A stretch of DNA of 64,000 nt from Halorarum salinum. GTDB lineage: Archaea > Halobacteriota > Halobacteria > Halobacteriales > Haloferacaceae. A program made the translations under genes and the position numbers. Below the pieces are notes generated by a model that saw only the letters and a list, made by a program, of their open reading frames with translations, was not told the DNA's origin and made no database searches. Of this stretch, positions 31,576-41,658 are shown piece by piece. The stretch covers positions 2,852,001 to 2,916,000 of the forward strand of contig NZ_CP058579.1 of assembly GCF_013402875.1 (NCBI RefSeq). The letters run 5' to 3'. The stretch's first letter is position 1. Each line of letters begins with the position of its first letter.

Positions 31576-32880
31576 GTGGCACGCTTCGGCAACTCCGTCG
31601 CGCTCCTCCGGAACAGGGAGTTCGCGGCGCTCGCGGGGACGGCGTTCGCGCGCAGTCAGGCGTACTCGACCATCCTCATCGCGCTCGCGCTGTACGCGGA
31701 GGCGTTCGGCACGACGGGGTTCGTCGAGGGGCTGTTCGGCACGGCGTTCGCGCTCGTCCAGCTCTGCATCGTGCTCCCGCTCGGCCGAAAGGTCGACACG
31801 GGGAACGCGAAGCGCTACCTGCTCGCCGGCTTCCTCGTCAACGTCGCGACGTTCGTCGGGTTCGTGCTCGTCCAGAGCCCCGAACACGTCATCCTCGTCC
31901 GGATGGTCCAGGGGCTCGGCGCGTCGATGCTTTGGATCACCGGCGCGACGGTCGTCGGCGAGATCAGCCCCGACGGCGAGCGCGGGCGCTGGCTCGGCTC
32001 GTACAACCAGTTCGCCTCGGTCTCCTCGCTCGCGGGCGATCTGCTCGGCGGCTACCTGCTGTACGCGTACGGCTTCACCGAGACGTACGTCGTCCTCACG
32101 CTCATCACGCTGGCGACGTTCGTGCTCGTCTACGCCTTCCTCCGGGACGACCCCGGCGGCCGGAAGGACCCCGAGGAAGCGGGGGGGATCGAGACGTTCC
32201 GCTCGCTCGTCGGCCTCGGGATGCTCCGCGCGCTGGTCACCTTTCGGTTCACCTTCAGCGTCGGCAAGATGGCCGTCATCATCTTCCTCCCCATCTACGC
32301 GCGGACGGAGTTCGGCATCTCCGCGTTCGCCATCGGCTGGATCATGGCCGGCGGGAAGGCGACGAAGGCGCTGACGCAGGGGTTCGTCGGCGACCTCACC
32401 GACCGGCTTGGCCGGAAACACCACTTCGTCGCCGTGGGGGCGCTCACGTACGGACTCGGGACGGCGGCAATCCCGCTCGCGGCCCACTTCGAGGGGACGC
32501 TCGACCCGGTCGAGATCACGTACCTCGGGGACACGCAGGTGCTCGGCGGCGCGTTCTTCGCGCTGTTCGCGGCCTACTCCGTCCTCGGTATCGCCGACTC
32601 CATCCGCCTCCCGGCGAGCATGGCGCTGTTCGTCGAGGAGGGCGAGCAGTACGACTCCGTCGCGAGCGCGATGTCGCTCCGCTCGATCTCCTGGAAGGTC
32701 GGACAGGTCGTCGGCCCGGTCGTCGTCGGCACGGTGATGGACATCGTCTCGACGGAGGCCGGGTTCCTCCTCGCCGCGGGGTTCATCGGCTTCGCGACGA
32801 CCGCGTTCGTGATCCAGTCGCGCTTGGCCGCACGGGCGGAGCGGCGGGCGGCGGCCACCTCGGCCGTCGGCGACGACTGA
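31576..32880 (+). CDS. MFS transporter
   Basis: This 434-residue membrane protein (GTG start) shows about 12 hydrophobic spans. The loop FVEGLFGTAFALVQLCIVLP followed by LGRKVDTGN resembles the conserved MFS loop between helices 2 and 3. It probably exports small molecules or drugs. The ligand is unknown. Confidence 0.8.
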   Translation: MARFGNSVALLRNREFAALAGTAFARSQAYSTILIALALYAEAFGTTGFVEGLFGTAFALVQLCIVLPLGRKVDTGNAKRYLLAGFLVNVATFVGFVLVQSPEHVILVRMVQGLGASMLWITGATVVGEISPDGERGRWLGSYNQFASVSSLAGDLLGGYLLYAYGFTETYVVLTLITLATFVLVYAFLRDDPGGRKDPEEAGGIETFRSLVGLGMLRALVTFRFTFSVGKMAVIIFLPIYARTEFGISAFAIGWIMAGGKATKALTQGFVGDLTDRLGRKHHFVAVGALTYGLGTAAIPLAAHFEGTLDPVEITYLGDTQVLGGAFFALFAAYSVLGIADSIRLPASMALFVEEGEQYDSVASAMSLRSISWKVGQVVGPVVVGTVMDIVSTEAGFLLAAGFIGFATTAFVIQSRLAARAERRAAATSAVGDD

Positions 32881-33119
32881 GACGCACGGCCCGCTCGCCG
32901 ATCGTACGAACCGACCCGGGCCACGTCGGCGCCTCGACCCCCCTGGGAACGGCGCCCCGGGGTTCGGTGGCGTCCGGCCGTCGACCACCTGTTTGCGGAA
33001 CGCGTCCGGTCGTCGACACGGTGCGTTCCGCCTCCACGTGTCACTTTCCGTGAGTTCTAGCGCAGTCACCGACAATCGTTAACACGGGATTTCGCGTCTA
33101 GGATGGCGGGAGGACACAC

Positions 33120-34283
33120 ATGGGAACCGACGCCGTCGTGTACCACGACCCGTACGACGTATCGGTCGAGGAAGTCGAGGACCCCGAACTGGAGGGGCCC
33201 AACGACGCGCTCGTCGAGGTGACGACGACGGCCATCTGCGGGTCGGACCTCCACATGTACGAGGGGCGGGCGGGCGCCGATCCGGGGATGGTGTTCGGCC
33301 ACGAGTTCATGGGCACCGTCCGGGAGGTCGGCGAGGGGGTCGAGACCCTCTCGCCGGGGGATCGCGTGGTGCTCCCGTTCAACGTCTCGTGTGGTCACTG
33401 CCGCAACTGCGAGGCGGGGTACACCGGGTTCTGCACGAACGTGGAATCCGACTCCCCGGGAGCGGCGTACGGCTACGTGAACATGGGCCCGTACCGGGGC
33501 GGCCAGGCCGAGAGCGTACGCGTTCCGTACGCCGACTTCAACGCGCTCGAACTTCCGGAGGGCGACGAACACGAGGACGACTTCATCCTCCTCGCCGACG
33601 TGTTCCCGACGGGCTGGCACGGTACGGAACTCGCCGACCTGCAGCCCGGCGAGTCGATCGCCGTCTACGGCGCGGGGCCGGTCGGCACGATGGCCGCCTA
33701 CAGCGCCAAACTCAGGGGCGCCTCGGAGATCTACGTCGTCGACCGCGTCGAGAGCCGGCTCGAGATGGTCGAGGAGCACTGCGACGCCGTCCCGATAAAC
33801 TTCGAGGAAGACGACCCGGCCGAGCGGATAAAGGAACGTCACGGCGGCGGGGTGGACAGGGGCGTCGACGCCGTGGGGTACCAGGCGATCGAGGGGGACA
33901 GGGAGGGGGACAGCCCCTACGACGCCGCCCGCGAGAACCCCTCGATCGTCCTCAACCACCTCGTCGACACCGTTCGCGCGACGGGGAAGATCGGCGTCGT
34001 CGGCGTGTACGTCTCCGCGGACCCGAACGCGCCCGAACAGGTCGAGCAGCAGGGGAAACTGGACCTCGCGTTCGGGAAACTGTTCGAGAAGGGGCTGCGC
34101 TTCGGCACCGGTCAGTGTGACGTGAAGCGGTACAACCGGCGGCTCCGCGACATGATCGTCGACGGGGTCGCGGAGCCGAGCTTCCTCGTCTCACACCGCG
34201 TCTCCCTCGAGGACGCGCCGGAGATGTACGAGCGGTTCGACGAGCGCGAGGAGGGGGTCACGAAGGTCCTCCTCACGCCGTGA
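33120..34283 (+). CDS. Zinc alcohol dehydrogenase, glutathione-independent formaldehyde dehydrogenase-like
   Basis: This 387-residue medium-chain dehydrogenase has catalytic zinc ligands Cys40, His61 and Glu62 (FGHEF) and structural-zinc cysteines at 91, 94, 97 and 105. The Rossmann motif is AVYGAGPVGTMAAYSA. The internal loop and C-terminal DVKRYNRRLRDMI resemble glutathione-independent formaldehyde dehydrogenases. It oxidises aldehydes or alcohols with NAD. A Shine-Dalgarno-like GGGAGGA lies shortly before the ATG, unusual among leaderless neighbours. Confidence 0.85.
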   Translation: MGTDAVVYHDPYDVSVEEVEDPELEGPNDALVEVTTTAICGSDLHMYEGRAGADPGMVFGHEFMGTVREVGEGVETLSPGDRVVLPFNVSCGHCRNCEAGYTGFCTNVESDSPGAAYGYVNMGPYRGGQAESVRVPYADFNALELPEGDEHEDDFILLADVFPTGWHGTELADLQPGESIAVYGAGPVGTMAAYSAKLRGASEIYVVDRVESRLEMVEEHCDAVPINFEEDDPAERIKERHGGGVDRGVDAVGYQAIEGDREGDSPYDAARENPSIVLNHLVDTVRATGKIGVVGVYVSADPNAPEQVEQQGKLDLAFGKLFEKGLRFGTGQCDVKRYNRRLRDMIVDGVAEPSFLVSHRVSLEDAPEMYERFDEREEGVTKVLLTP

Positions 34284-34342
34284 ACCGCGGGGGGCGCGTC
34301 GCGGCGACGTGGATTGCTCCGTACCTCGCTTCGCCCGGGGAG

Positions 34343-34414
34343 TGCGCCGGCCGGGATTTGAACCCGGGTCGTTGGCTTGGAAGGCCAAAGTCATACCAGC
34401 TAGACCACCGGCGC
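34343..34414 (-). tRNA. tRNA-Gly (anticodon TCC)
   Basis: The reverse strand has acceptor GCGCCGG paired with CCGGCGC, an anticodon arm TTGGC-CTTCCAA-GCCAA with anticodon TCC, and T arm CCGGGTTCAAATCCCGG; discriminator A. No intron. It is intact, unlike the tRNA-like element by the integrase. Confidence 0.95.
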
Positions 34415-34527
34415 TCGACTTCCGCGCTCGCGCGCCGGGATCGACGAACCGACGGGTTCGCTCGCCACCGGCGCTCGCGAGTCGTTCGAACGTATCGGCA
34501 GCAGGAATAAGGACCTTCCCCTTTCGG

Positions 34528-35631
34528 TCAGTCGTCGGCGGCCGCCTCCTCCGCGTCGACCTCGGTCCGGGGACCGGCGGCGTGGCCCTCGTGGGCCACA
34601 GCGGTCGCCAGCAACTCCGGCGAGATGGCCGGGACGTCCGACTCGTCCACCGGCCCGAGCCGCTCGATCTCCTCGGTCGAGCGCGGGAACGGCCGGAGGT
34701 CCATGTGGATGGCGATGCCCGCCTTCGCGCCCTCGCCCATCGCGACCGGGATCTGGTTGTGGCCCGGCGTGAGGTCGCCGACCGCGTACACCCCGTCGCG
34801 GCTCGTTCGTCCGTGGTCGTCGACCTCGATCGTGCCGCCCTCGGTCCGCTCGAGGTCCAGGCCGTCGGCGAGGTCGGCGTTGTACTCCGACCCGTACATC
34901 GGGAACCCGCCGCGGTACTCCCGGGTCGTCCCGTCCGCGAACTCGAACGACTCCAGCCAGCCGTCCCCGTCCTTGTTCATCCCCGTGATCTCCTCGTGGA
35001 CGACGCCGACGGGGTGGTTCTCCAGCATCGTCGCCGCGTCCTCGCTCCACGTCGGCTCGTCGCCCCGCGTGAGCACGTCCACACGGTCGGTGAAGTTCAG
35101 CATGATCATCGCGACGTACGCCGCGGAGTCGCCCGCACCCATCACGTACACCGGCTCGTCGACGAACATGTACGCGTCACAGTGGAGACAGTAGTGGAGC
35201 CCCCGTCCCGTCGGGGGAAGCGGCGGGTCCGGCCGCCGGTCGGAGAAGCCGGTGGCGAGCACGACCCTGCGGACGGCGTACTCCCCGTCACCGGCGACGA
35301 CGCGGAAGCCGGCTTCCCCCGCGCCCTCGTCGCCCTCCTCGAGGCCGCTGCCGTTCCCCCCGTCGCGAGCGGACACGTCCTCCACGAACGTCCGTTCGTA
35401 GTCGGCTCCGTACGACTCCACCTGTTCGCGCGCCGTCCGCAGGAACTCGGCGCCGCTCGTCTCCTCGGTGACGCCGACGACGTTGTGGGTGTCCCGCATC
35501 ATCGCCGCGCGCCCGCCGCCGCGGTCGAAGACCGCAGTGTCGAGCCCCAGTCGAGTCGTGTACAGCGCCGCGGTCAGCCCCGCCGGGCCGCCGCCGACGA
35601 CGACGACGTCGTAGTCGAACTCGTCGCTCAT
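34528..35631 (-). CDS. Thioredoxin-reductase-like flavoprotein
   Basis: This 367-residue protein has FAD motif VVVVGGGPAGLTAALY, the NAD(P) motif VYVMGAGDSA and a YCLHCD pair with cysteines 148 and 151, as in thioredoxin reductases. There is an acidic insertion around residues 88-105 (RDGGNGSGLEEGDEGAG) not typical of TrxR. It probably transfers electrons from NAD(P)H to a disulfide protein. Confidence 0.8.
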   Translation of the reverse strand: MSDEFDYDVVVVGGGPAGLTAALYTTRLGLDTAVFDRGGGRAAMMRDTHNVVGVTEETSGAEFLRTAREQVESYGADYERTFVEDVSARDGGNGSGLEEGDEGAGEAGFRVVAGDGEYAVRRVVLATGFSDRRPDPPLPPTGRGLHYCLHCDAYMFVDEPVYVMGAGDSAAYVAMIMLNFTDRVDVLTRGDEPTWSEDAATMLENHPVGVVHEEITGMNKDGDGWLESFEFADGTTREYRGGFPMYGSEYNADLADGLDLERTEGGTIEVDDHGRTSRDGVYAVGDLTPGHNQIPVAMGEGAKAGIAIHMDLRPFPRSTEEIERLGPVDESDVPAISPELLATAVAHEGHAAGPRTEVDAEEAAADD

Positions 35632-35655
35632 ACGCCACCGTTCGGGCGGCCACGG

Positions 35656-36411
35656 TTAAAGTCGCGTCCGTCCGTGCGCCGGCCCCGGGCAGCCGTCACC
35701 GGGGGGGGCGACGACCGCGTAGCAGTTCCCGCTGGAGACGAACGCCTCGACCGTCCGGAGGGCGCTCGCGTCGAGGTCGGACCGGAACTCGTCGGGGTCG
35801 TAGACGTGGTAGTACCGGGGGACCGTCTCCCCGCCCGGGAGCGTCCAGTCGACGGCCGTGTCGAACCCCTCCTCCCGGTCGAACCGCTCGCTCTCGGTGC
35901 TCCACGCGCTGACCAGCCCACGCCCGCCGGGAGCGAGCACCCGCGAGAGTTCGGAGAGCGAGCCGACCCGGCGCTCCCGCGTCCCGAGGTGGTGGAGCGC
36001 GGCGACGTAGACGGCCACCTCGAACGCGTCCTCGCGGAACGGGAGCGTCGCGGCGTCCCCCCGTACCGCCGCGAACTGCCCGAGGTAACTCCGCTCCCGG
36101 GCCCGGTCGACGGCCTCCCGGAGGAGCCCCCCGCTCACGTCGACGCCCACGACGTGCTCGACGCGGTCCGCGAGCGCCTCGACGTGGCGTCCGTTCCCGC
36201 AACCGACGTCCAGGCCGCGGCGGGCCGTCCGACCCTCGAGGAACGACTCCACCTCCGGCCACGGGTACGCCCTCGTCTCCGCGAAGTGGGACGCGATCCG
36301 GTCGTACGTCGCCGCCGTCGAACGGGGCGTCGAGTCGACGCCTTCCGCCGCGTTATCGGCGGTATCCGCGTCGTGGTTCCCCGTGGTCTCCGCCTCCCGG
36401 TCGTCGCTCAC
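35656..36411 (-). CDS. Trm9-like class I SAM methyltransferase
   Basis: This 251-residue protein has TYDRIASHFAETRAYPWPEV then LDVGCGNGRHVEAL, the motif I and N-terminal features of Trm9/ABH8-type tRNA wobble-uridine methyltransferases. Motif post I is VVGVDVSGGL. Its GTG makes GTGA with the upstream secretion gene. The tRNA target is inferred from family resemblance. The first 30 residues are acidic and disordered. Confidence 0.8.
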   Translation of the reverse strand: MSDDREAETTGNHDADTADNAAEGVDSTPRSTAATYDRIASHFAETRAYPWPEVESFLEGRTARRGLDVGCGNGRHVEALADRVEHVVGVDVSGGLLREAVDRARERSYLGQFAAVRGDAATLPFREDAFEVAVYVAALHHLGTRERRVGSLSELSRVLAPGGRGLVSAWSTESERFDREEGFDTAVDWTLPGGETVPRYYHVYDPDEFRSDLDASALRTVEAFVSSGNCYAVVAPPGDGCPGPAHGRTRL

Positions 36412-38567
36412 GGGCCGATCACCGCGAAGGTGACGTATGCCGCGAGGAGCATCACGCACGCGTGTTTCACGCCGTCCGCGGGGCGTCCCTCGCCGAGCTG
36501 GCCCGCGACGAGCCCCGAACAGATCGCCTGGACGACCGCGGCGTGGTAGAACAGGAGCACGTACGCCCCGGTCGGGACGTCCTCGATCCCGCCGAAGACG
36601 CCCATCGACGTCCCCGGAACGCCGCCCGTCGACCCGGAGAGCCCGGCGTTCTCGATCGCCGGGACGAACGAGACGGACAGCGCGGCCACGATGCCGAGGA
36701 ACACGGCGAACGAGACGTAGATGACGAGCAGGTAGGTGACCATCACCTGCCGGCGCTCCCTGCGCAGCCGCTGGGTCGCGCGCGTCTCGTCGGCGGCGAT
36801 CTCGAGCACCGGCGCGACGTCGTCGCTCGCCTCGATCGCGTTCGTGACGAGCGCGACCGCGCGGGAGACCGCCGGCGAGTTCACCCGCCCCTCCATGCGT
36901 TCGAGCGCCGTCGAGACGTCGGCACCCCACTGGACGTCGCGCCAGGTCCGCCGGAGTTCGGGCGTCAGGGCCCCGAGGTCGGTCCGCGTGAGCCGTCGGA
37001 CGCTCCCGACGACGGTGAGGCCGGCCTCGTTGACGCTCGCCATCCGATCGAGGAAGTCGGGCACCGCCCGTTCGATCGCCCTCGTCCGCCGCTTGTCGAG
37101 TTCGTAGGCCAGTCCGAAGCCGACCAGCACGAACAGCGTCGCCTCGACGGCGGGCGAGTCGAGCGCCCGGAGGGCCGAAAGCGGCGAGAGCGGGATCGGT
37201 TCCGCCCGGAACCACACCCACCAGAGCCCGACGGGGACGGTGAGCAGCGCCGTCGTCGCAGGCCGGTCGAGCAGGGTCTCCCCCGGTCGGCGGAGCAGAC
37301 CGAGTAGCCGATCGAACCGGTCGTAGGCGGCGAGTCGCTCCCGATTCGCGGTCCACCCGTCGGTCCCGTTCGCGTCACGTCCGGCGGCTCCGCCGTCCGC
37401 CCTCGTGGTTTCCGCGTCGGCCGCGTCGGCCGCTCCGGCCGCCTCCCCGTCGCCCGTCGCCCGGACGTTCGCCGCGAGGAGGCGACGCGGGTCGGGGTCG
37501 GCGTCCGACCGCCGACCGCCGGAGGCGTCCCGGGTGATCGAACCGACGTAGAGGACGAACGCGGCGCTCGCGACCGGGAGGCCGCCGTAGACGATCGCCC
37601 GGAGCAGGTCGGTCGTGTCCTGGAGGACGAGGCCGACGACGACGAGGATGGTGACGAGAAACAGCGGGCCGGCGACCAGCACCGTGACGTACGCCTCCGC
37701 GAACGTCGAGAGCAGTTCGAGATACCGTTCCTGCCGGGACTCCGCCTCGTCCTGGTAGCGCTCGTACTGGCCCTCGAGGAACTCGGAGAGGTTCCGACCG
37801 CTCCCGAGCACCGACGAGAGGTTCTCGCCGAACTCGGCCATGTTCGTCGACGGGGTCCGCCGCGCCATCCGTTCCATCGCGGTGAGCACGTCCGTCCCGA
37901 AGTCGTTCATGTCCCGCACGGCGACGCCGAGTTCCCTCGCCGCCTCGCCGTAGGCCGCCTCGTTCTCGGCCAGGGTGTCGAGCACGGCCGGGAACGACAT
38001 GCCTGACCTGGAGAGCGCGTAGACGAACGCCACCGTCCGGGGGAGCGTCGCCTCGATCCGCCCGGCCCTGACGTCCGCCCGATGGTCGAGCCGGGTCCAG
38101 CGGAGGGCGTAGGTCGCGAGCGCCGACCCGGCGCCGACCGTCGCCGCCGAGACCAGCAGCAGCGGGAACAGGTCGACCATCCCGAGTTCGTCGACCCGCG
38201 TGAGGTCCGCCAGGAACGACAGCGCCGCGGGAAGCGCGCCACGGAGCGCGTCGCCGCCGACGCTGAGCGCGGCGAGCAGGAGCGCCATCCCGTAGACGCC
38301 GAGGACGCTCCCTGCGACGCCCGCGATGCCCGCGTACAGCAGCGTCTTCGACGCGTACGCCCGGTGCGTGACGCCGGCGTGAGCCGCACGGAGCCGCTCC
38401 AGTTGCTCGCGCTTCCGGGGGCTCTCGTCGGCGACGTACGTCCCGAAGAGCGCGAGCGATACCCTCGTCAGCGACAGGTCGACGCGCGGGCTGAACCGGG
38501 CCAGCGCCACGGGGGCGGAGACGAGGGCGACGAACACGAGCGGCAGGACGACGGCGACACCGACCAT
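36408..38567 (-). CDS. PilC/TadC-type secretion membrane protein
   Basis: This 719-residue protein has two repeats of the type II secretion F domain (RSGMSFPAVLDTLAENEAAY and VNEAGLTVVGSVRRLT), each with a helical cytosolic part and hydrophobic spans, ending with membrane helices. It works with the PilB-like ATPase encoded three bases upstream. Together they assemble archaeal type IV pili. No pilin gene is adjacent. Confidence 0.85.
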   Translation of the reverse strand: MVGVAVVLPLVFVALVSAPVALARFSPRVDLSLTRVSLALFGTYVADESPRKREQLERLRAAHAGVTHRAYASKTLLYAGIAGVAGSVLGVYGMALLLAALSVGGDALRGALPAALSFLADLTRVDELGMVDLFPLLLVSAATVGAGSALATYALRWTRLDHRADVRAGRIEATLPRTVAFVYALSRSGMSFPAVLDTLAENEAAYGEAARELGVAVRDMNDFGTDVLTAMERMARRTPSTNMAEFGENLSSVLGSGRNLSEFLEGQYERYQDEAESRQERYLELLSTFAEAYVTVLVAGPLFLVTILVVVGLVLQDTTDLLRAIVYGGLPVASAAFVLYVGSITRDASGGRRSDADPDPRRLLAANVRATGDGEAAGAADAADAETTRADGGAAGRDANGTDGWTANRERLAAYDRFDRLLGLLRRPGETLLDRPATTALLTVPVGLWWVWFRAEPIPLSPLSALRALDSPAVEATLFVLVGFGLAYELDKRRTRAIERAVPDFLDRMASVNEAGLTVVGSVRRLTRTDLGALTPELRRTWRDVQWGADVSTALERMEGRVNSPAVSRAVALVTNAIEASDDVAPVLEIAADETRATQRLRRERRQVMVTYLLVIYVSFAVFLGIVAALSVSFVPAIENAGLSGSTGGVPGTSMGVFGGIEDVPTGAYVLLFYHAAVVQAICSGLVAGQLGEGRPADGVKHACVMLLAAYVTFAVIGP

Positions 38568-38570
38568 CGG

Positions 38571-40319
38571 TTACCCGCCGCGGTCCCCCGCGTCGTCCGT
38601 CCCCGGCTCCCGTTCCGGTCCGTTCGTTCCGCCGTCCACCCCGCCGGGCCCGTGCTCGTCGGGTTGGACCCCCTCGGACCCGGACTCGGCCCCGACCGTT
38701 CCCAGGGGCTCGTCCGCCTCGAGCCGTTCCATCACGCGGTCGGCGTCCGCGTAGTACTCGTTGACGAGCGCCGTGAAGCGGCGGTAGTCGTTGACGCCGC
38801 GTTCCCCCAGGCGTTCGAGGAACGCCTCGCGGTTCCGGAGTTCCCGGAGCAGTTCGGCGCGGGACCACCCACGTTCGTCCTGGATCTCCGCCAGGAGGTC
38901 CGACTCGTTCGACCGGAACGAGTCGGACTCCGGGTCCCACGCGAACGACGAGGAGTAGTCGAGTTCTCCGGTCCGCTGGTCGATGCCGCCGATCTCGCCG
39001 ACGGTCCGTGCGCGTCGGACCCGCCCCTCGTCGAACCGGGTCAGCGTCTGGACCGAGAGGACGTCGAGGCTCTGAACCATCGCGCGGGGGACGTTGATCG
39101 GGTCGTTCTCGAGGCGGTTGATCACCGTCTCGATGGAGTCGGCGTGCATCGTGGAGAACGTCGTGTGGCCCGTGTTCATCGCCTGGAACAGGGTGACCGC
39201 CTCCGCGCCCCGCACCTCGCCGACGACGATGTACTCGGGCCTGTGGCGGAGCGCGGAGCGCAGCAGGTCGTACATGTCGATGTCCGTCCCCTCGTGGAGG
39301 CGCTCGCGGGTGACCGAGGAGAGCCAGTTGTCGTGGTACAGCGAGAGCTCCCGGGTGTCCTCGATCGTGAGCACCTTCGAGCGCGGCGGGATGAACATCG
39401 ACACCGCGTTCATCGAGGTCGTCTTGCCCGAGGCCGTCCCCCCGGCGAATATGAGGCTCTTGTTGTGCTCGATGCAGAGCCAGAAGTACGCCATCTGCTC
39501 GACGCTGAAGGTGCCGTACTCGATCAGGTCGATCGGCGTGAACGGCTCCTCCGCGTACTGGCGGATGGTGAACGCCGATCCCCGCGGGGTCACCTCCTCG
39601 CCGAGCGCCAGTTCCGCGCGGGAGCCGTCCGGCAGCGTCGTCTCGACGATGGGGTCGCCGACCGAGATGTGTCGCCCGGACTGCTGGGCGAGCCTGACGA
39701 CGTAGTCGTCCAGTTCCTCCCGGCCGAACGCGACGTTCGTCCGGACGTCGGTGTACTCGTCGTGGTAGACGAAGATCGGCAGGTCGTAGCCGTCACAGGA
39801 GACGTCCTCGATGTGCCGGTCGTTGAGCAGCGGGTCGATCCTGCCGAACCCGCGGAAGTCGCGCGCGAGGTAGTACAGGACGGAGTGGAACGTCCGCATG
39901 TCACACTCCACGCCGTACCCCTCGAGGAGCGCCTCCAGTTCCCCCCGGAGGACGTTCTCGTAATCCGCCCCGTCGTCCGAGCGGTACAACAGCGGGTCGC
40001 GGATGTCGTCGACGACCCGCCGCAGGAGCGACAGTTCGAACCCGTCCAGGTCCGGTTCGACGGCGTGATAGCGGTGCTCGCTCGCCTCCGAATCGTAGCT
40101 GACGACGACGTAGGCGTACGGTGCGTTCACCCAGTAGCGCTCGATCTCCTCGTGCGCGTCCGGGAGCGTGTGCGAGGCGAACGGACCGTCATCGCCGGGG
40201 TCGAGCGGCCGGACGTCGACGTCCGTCCCGCGGAGCATCTCCACCGTCCGGCCGATGCGGTGGCGGAGCTCGGCGAGCCGACCCCCTCCACCGTCGCCGT
40301 CAGCCAGGTCCCCCGACAT
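38571..40319 (-). CDS. PilB-type secretion ATPase
   Basis: This 582-residue ATPase has Walker A GGTASGKTTSMNAV, the Walker B region EYIVVGEVRGAEAVTLFQAM and a His-box HTTFSTMHAD. It powers pilus assembly. The start at 40319 agrees with a TTAAAT box at 40353-40358; an upstream in-frame ATG at 40346 lies too close to that box. The C-terminal tail is Pro/Gly/Asp-rich. Confidence 0.85.
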   Translation of the reverse strand: MSGDLADGDGGGGRLAELRHRIGRTVEMLRGTDVDVRPLDPGDDGPFASHTLPDAHEEIERYWVNAPYAYVVVSYDSEASEHRYHAVEPDLDGFELSLLRRVVDDIRDPLLYRSDDGADYENVLRGELEALLEGYGVECDMRTFHSVLYYLARDFRGFGRIDPLLNDRHIEDVSCDGYDLPIFVYHDEYTDVRTNVAFGREELDDYVVRLAQQSGRHISVGDPIVETTLPDGSRAELALGEEVTPRGSAFTIRQYAEEPFTPIDLIEYGTFSVEQMAYFWLCIEHNKSLIFAGGTASGKTTSMNAVSMFIPPRSKVLTIEDTRELSLYHDNWLSSVTRERLHEGTDIDMYDLLRSALRHRPEYIVVGEVRGAEAVTLFQAMNTGHTTFSTMHADSIETVINRLENDPINVPRAMVQSLDVLSVQTLTRFDEGRVRRARTVGEIGGIDQRTGELDYSSSFAWDPESDSFRSNESDLLAEIQDERGWSRAELLRELRNREAFLERLGERGVNDYRRFTALVNEYYADADRVMERLEADEPLGTVGAESGSEGVQPDEHGPGGVDGGTNGPEREPGTDDAGDRGG

Positions 40320-40432
40320 GCGGTTGTCGTCGGCGGTTCGGCGCACCCCTACTTAAATCCGGCACCACGTCCGGCCGTCGCGTGGGGCCGGACCTGGCCG
40401 TTCGTCGCCGGCGGGGACGACGCTGGTTCGGC

Positions 40433-40963
40433 TCAGGTGACCTGCTCGGCCCGCAGTAGCACGGCCCCGAACGCGAGGTAGAACGCGACGCCGACGGGGA
40501 TCGAGATGCCGTCCAGCCCGCCGCCGCCGAGGTCGACGCCGAGGACGCCCCCCACGAGCAGCGCCGACGCGGCCGCGAAGACGACGCCGCAGGCGACGAG
40601 CAGGCCGCCGAGGACCGACACCGGGTCGACCGGCCACGACTCGGCCCGTTCCTCCTCCCGGTAGTAGTACGCCGAGACGGCGAGCGCGACGGCGAGGAGC
40701 GCGGCGCCGACGAGCCACGCTGCGTAGGCGTCCGCGACGGGCTGTCCGGCCTGGAGCCGGTAGGCCGAGACGGGGTCGCGGACGCTCGTCGCCTCGGTGA
40801 ACGGGACGCCGAACGCGTACTGGATCTCGAGCAGCGGGAACCGGACGAGCAGGACGCTCCCCCCGAAGGCGTCCCCGTACAGGACATTCCAGGGGATGAG
40901 CGCGGCGAACCACGTCGAGACCACCGCGAGTTCGCCGGCGTACTCGGAGCGGACCCAGACCAT
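40433..40963 (-). CDS. Haloarchaeal membrane protein, unknown
   Basis: This 176-residue protein begins MVWVRSEYAGELAVVSTWFA and has about five hydrophobic spans, a pattern common to a conserved haloarchaeal family of unknown function. A TTTTATG box lies 28 bases upstream, supporting the start at 40963 and leaderless transcription. No motif suggests an enzyme. Confidence 0.65.
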   Translation of the reverse strand: MVWVRSEYAGELAVVSTWFAALIPWNVLYGDAFGGSVLLVRFPLLEIQYAFGVPFTEATSVRDPVSAYRLQAGQPVADAYAAWLVGAALLAVALAVSAYYYREEERAESWPVDPVSVLGGLLVACGVVFAAASALLVGGVLGVDLGGGGLDGISIPVGVAFYLAFGAVLLRAEQVT

Positions 40964-41088
40964 ACGTCGCCGGGAACGCCGGGTGACATAAAACCGCCCG
41001 AACCGCTCCCACCCGGGGTCCAGGCGGCTTCCCGGCCCCGCCAGCGGCGGTACGTTCATACCCACGTACGCCAATTCTCCGGTACGGA

Positions 41089-41562
41089 ATGAGGCGCGAC
41101 TACTTCGAGCTGGACGTGGAGCAGGTCGACTGGGTCGACACCGACGGGGAGCCGCGGCAGCCCCGCGTGTACATCGACTTTCACGGTCCGGACGGGTTGC
41201 TCAGGGACCGTCTCACCGGCTCGGACGGCGAACTCCTCGAGGCCGAGGAGACCGACGTCGCGTTCCGCCTCCGGGAGTCACACGAGGGGAACCCGAGTGC
41301 GAAGGGGGTCGTCGGCGTGACGAACCGCATCACGGGCGACTTCGTGCTCGAACTCAACGAGGAGGCCGACGACGTCCTCCGGTTCATCCGCGCTGCCCGG
41401 GAGTACGGTCGCCACGACGCGAGCGACGGAAGCTACCGGGTCGAGATCTCGGTCGACGGGGAGCGGCTCGTCACCTACGAGAAGCGGACGTTCCTCGTGT
41501 ACGACCGCGAGGGGAACCTGCTCCGCCGGGAGAGTCTCATCCCGCCGGGCGTCGAACTGTAG
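41089..41562 (+). CDS. Haloarchaeal DUF5793-like protein
   Basis: This 157-residue protein starts MRRDYFELDVEQVDW and ends LLRRESLIPPGVEL; I recognise it as a conserved haloarchaeal protein of DUF5793 type. It is a soluble beta-rich protein with no catalytic motif. Function unknown. Confidence 0.65.
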   Translation: MRRDYFELDVEQVDWVDTDGEPRQPRVYIDFHGPDGLLRDRLTGSDGELLEAEETDVAFRLRESHEGNPSAKGVVGVTNRITGDFVLELNEEADDVLRFIRAAREYGRHDASDGSYRVEISVDGERLVTYEKRTFLVYDREGNLLRRESLIPPGVEL

Positions 41563-41658
41563 CGGCGTGGAGACGTCGCGCCGGGTTCCCCCGCGGGACC
41601 TCCCCGGCTCCGGTCGGAACCGCAAGGTCCATCCCGCCCTCGGCGCGTACCGGCGTGC

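Noticed and set aside
30561-33053. Forward open frame of about 830 codons overlapping HD and MFS genes
   Set aside because: Same strand but wrong frame, Arg-rich, and without motifs; the HD and MFS frames have clear family signatures.
34309-36549. Very long forward open frame (about 746 codons)
   Set aside because: It crosses the tRNA and runs antisense to the flavoprotein and methyltransferase genes, with Arg/Pro/Val-rich shadow composition.
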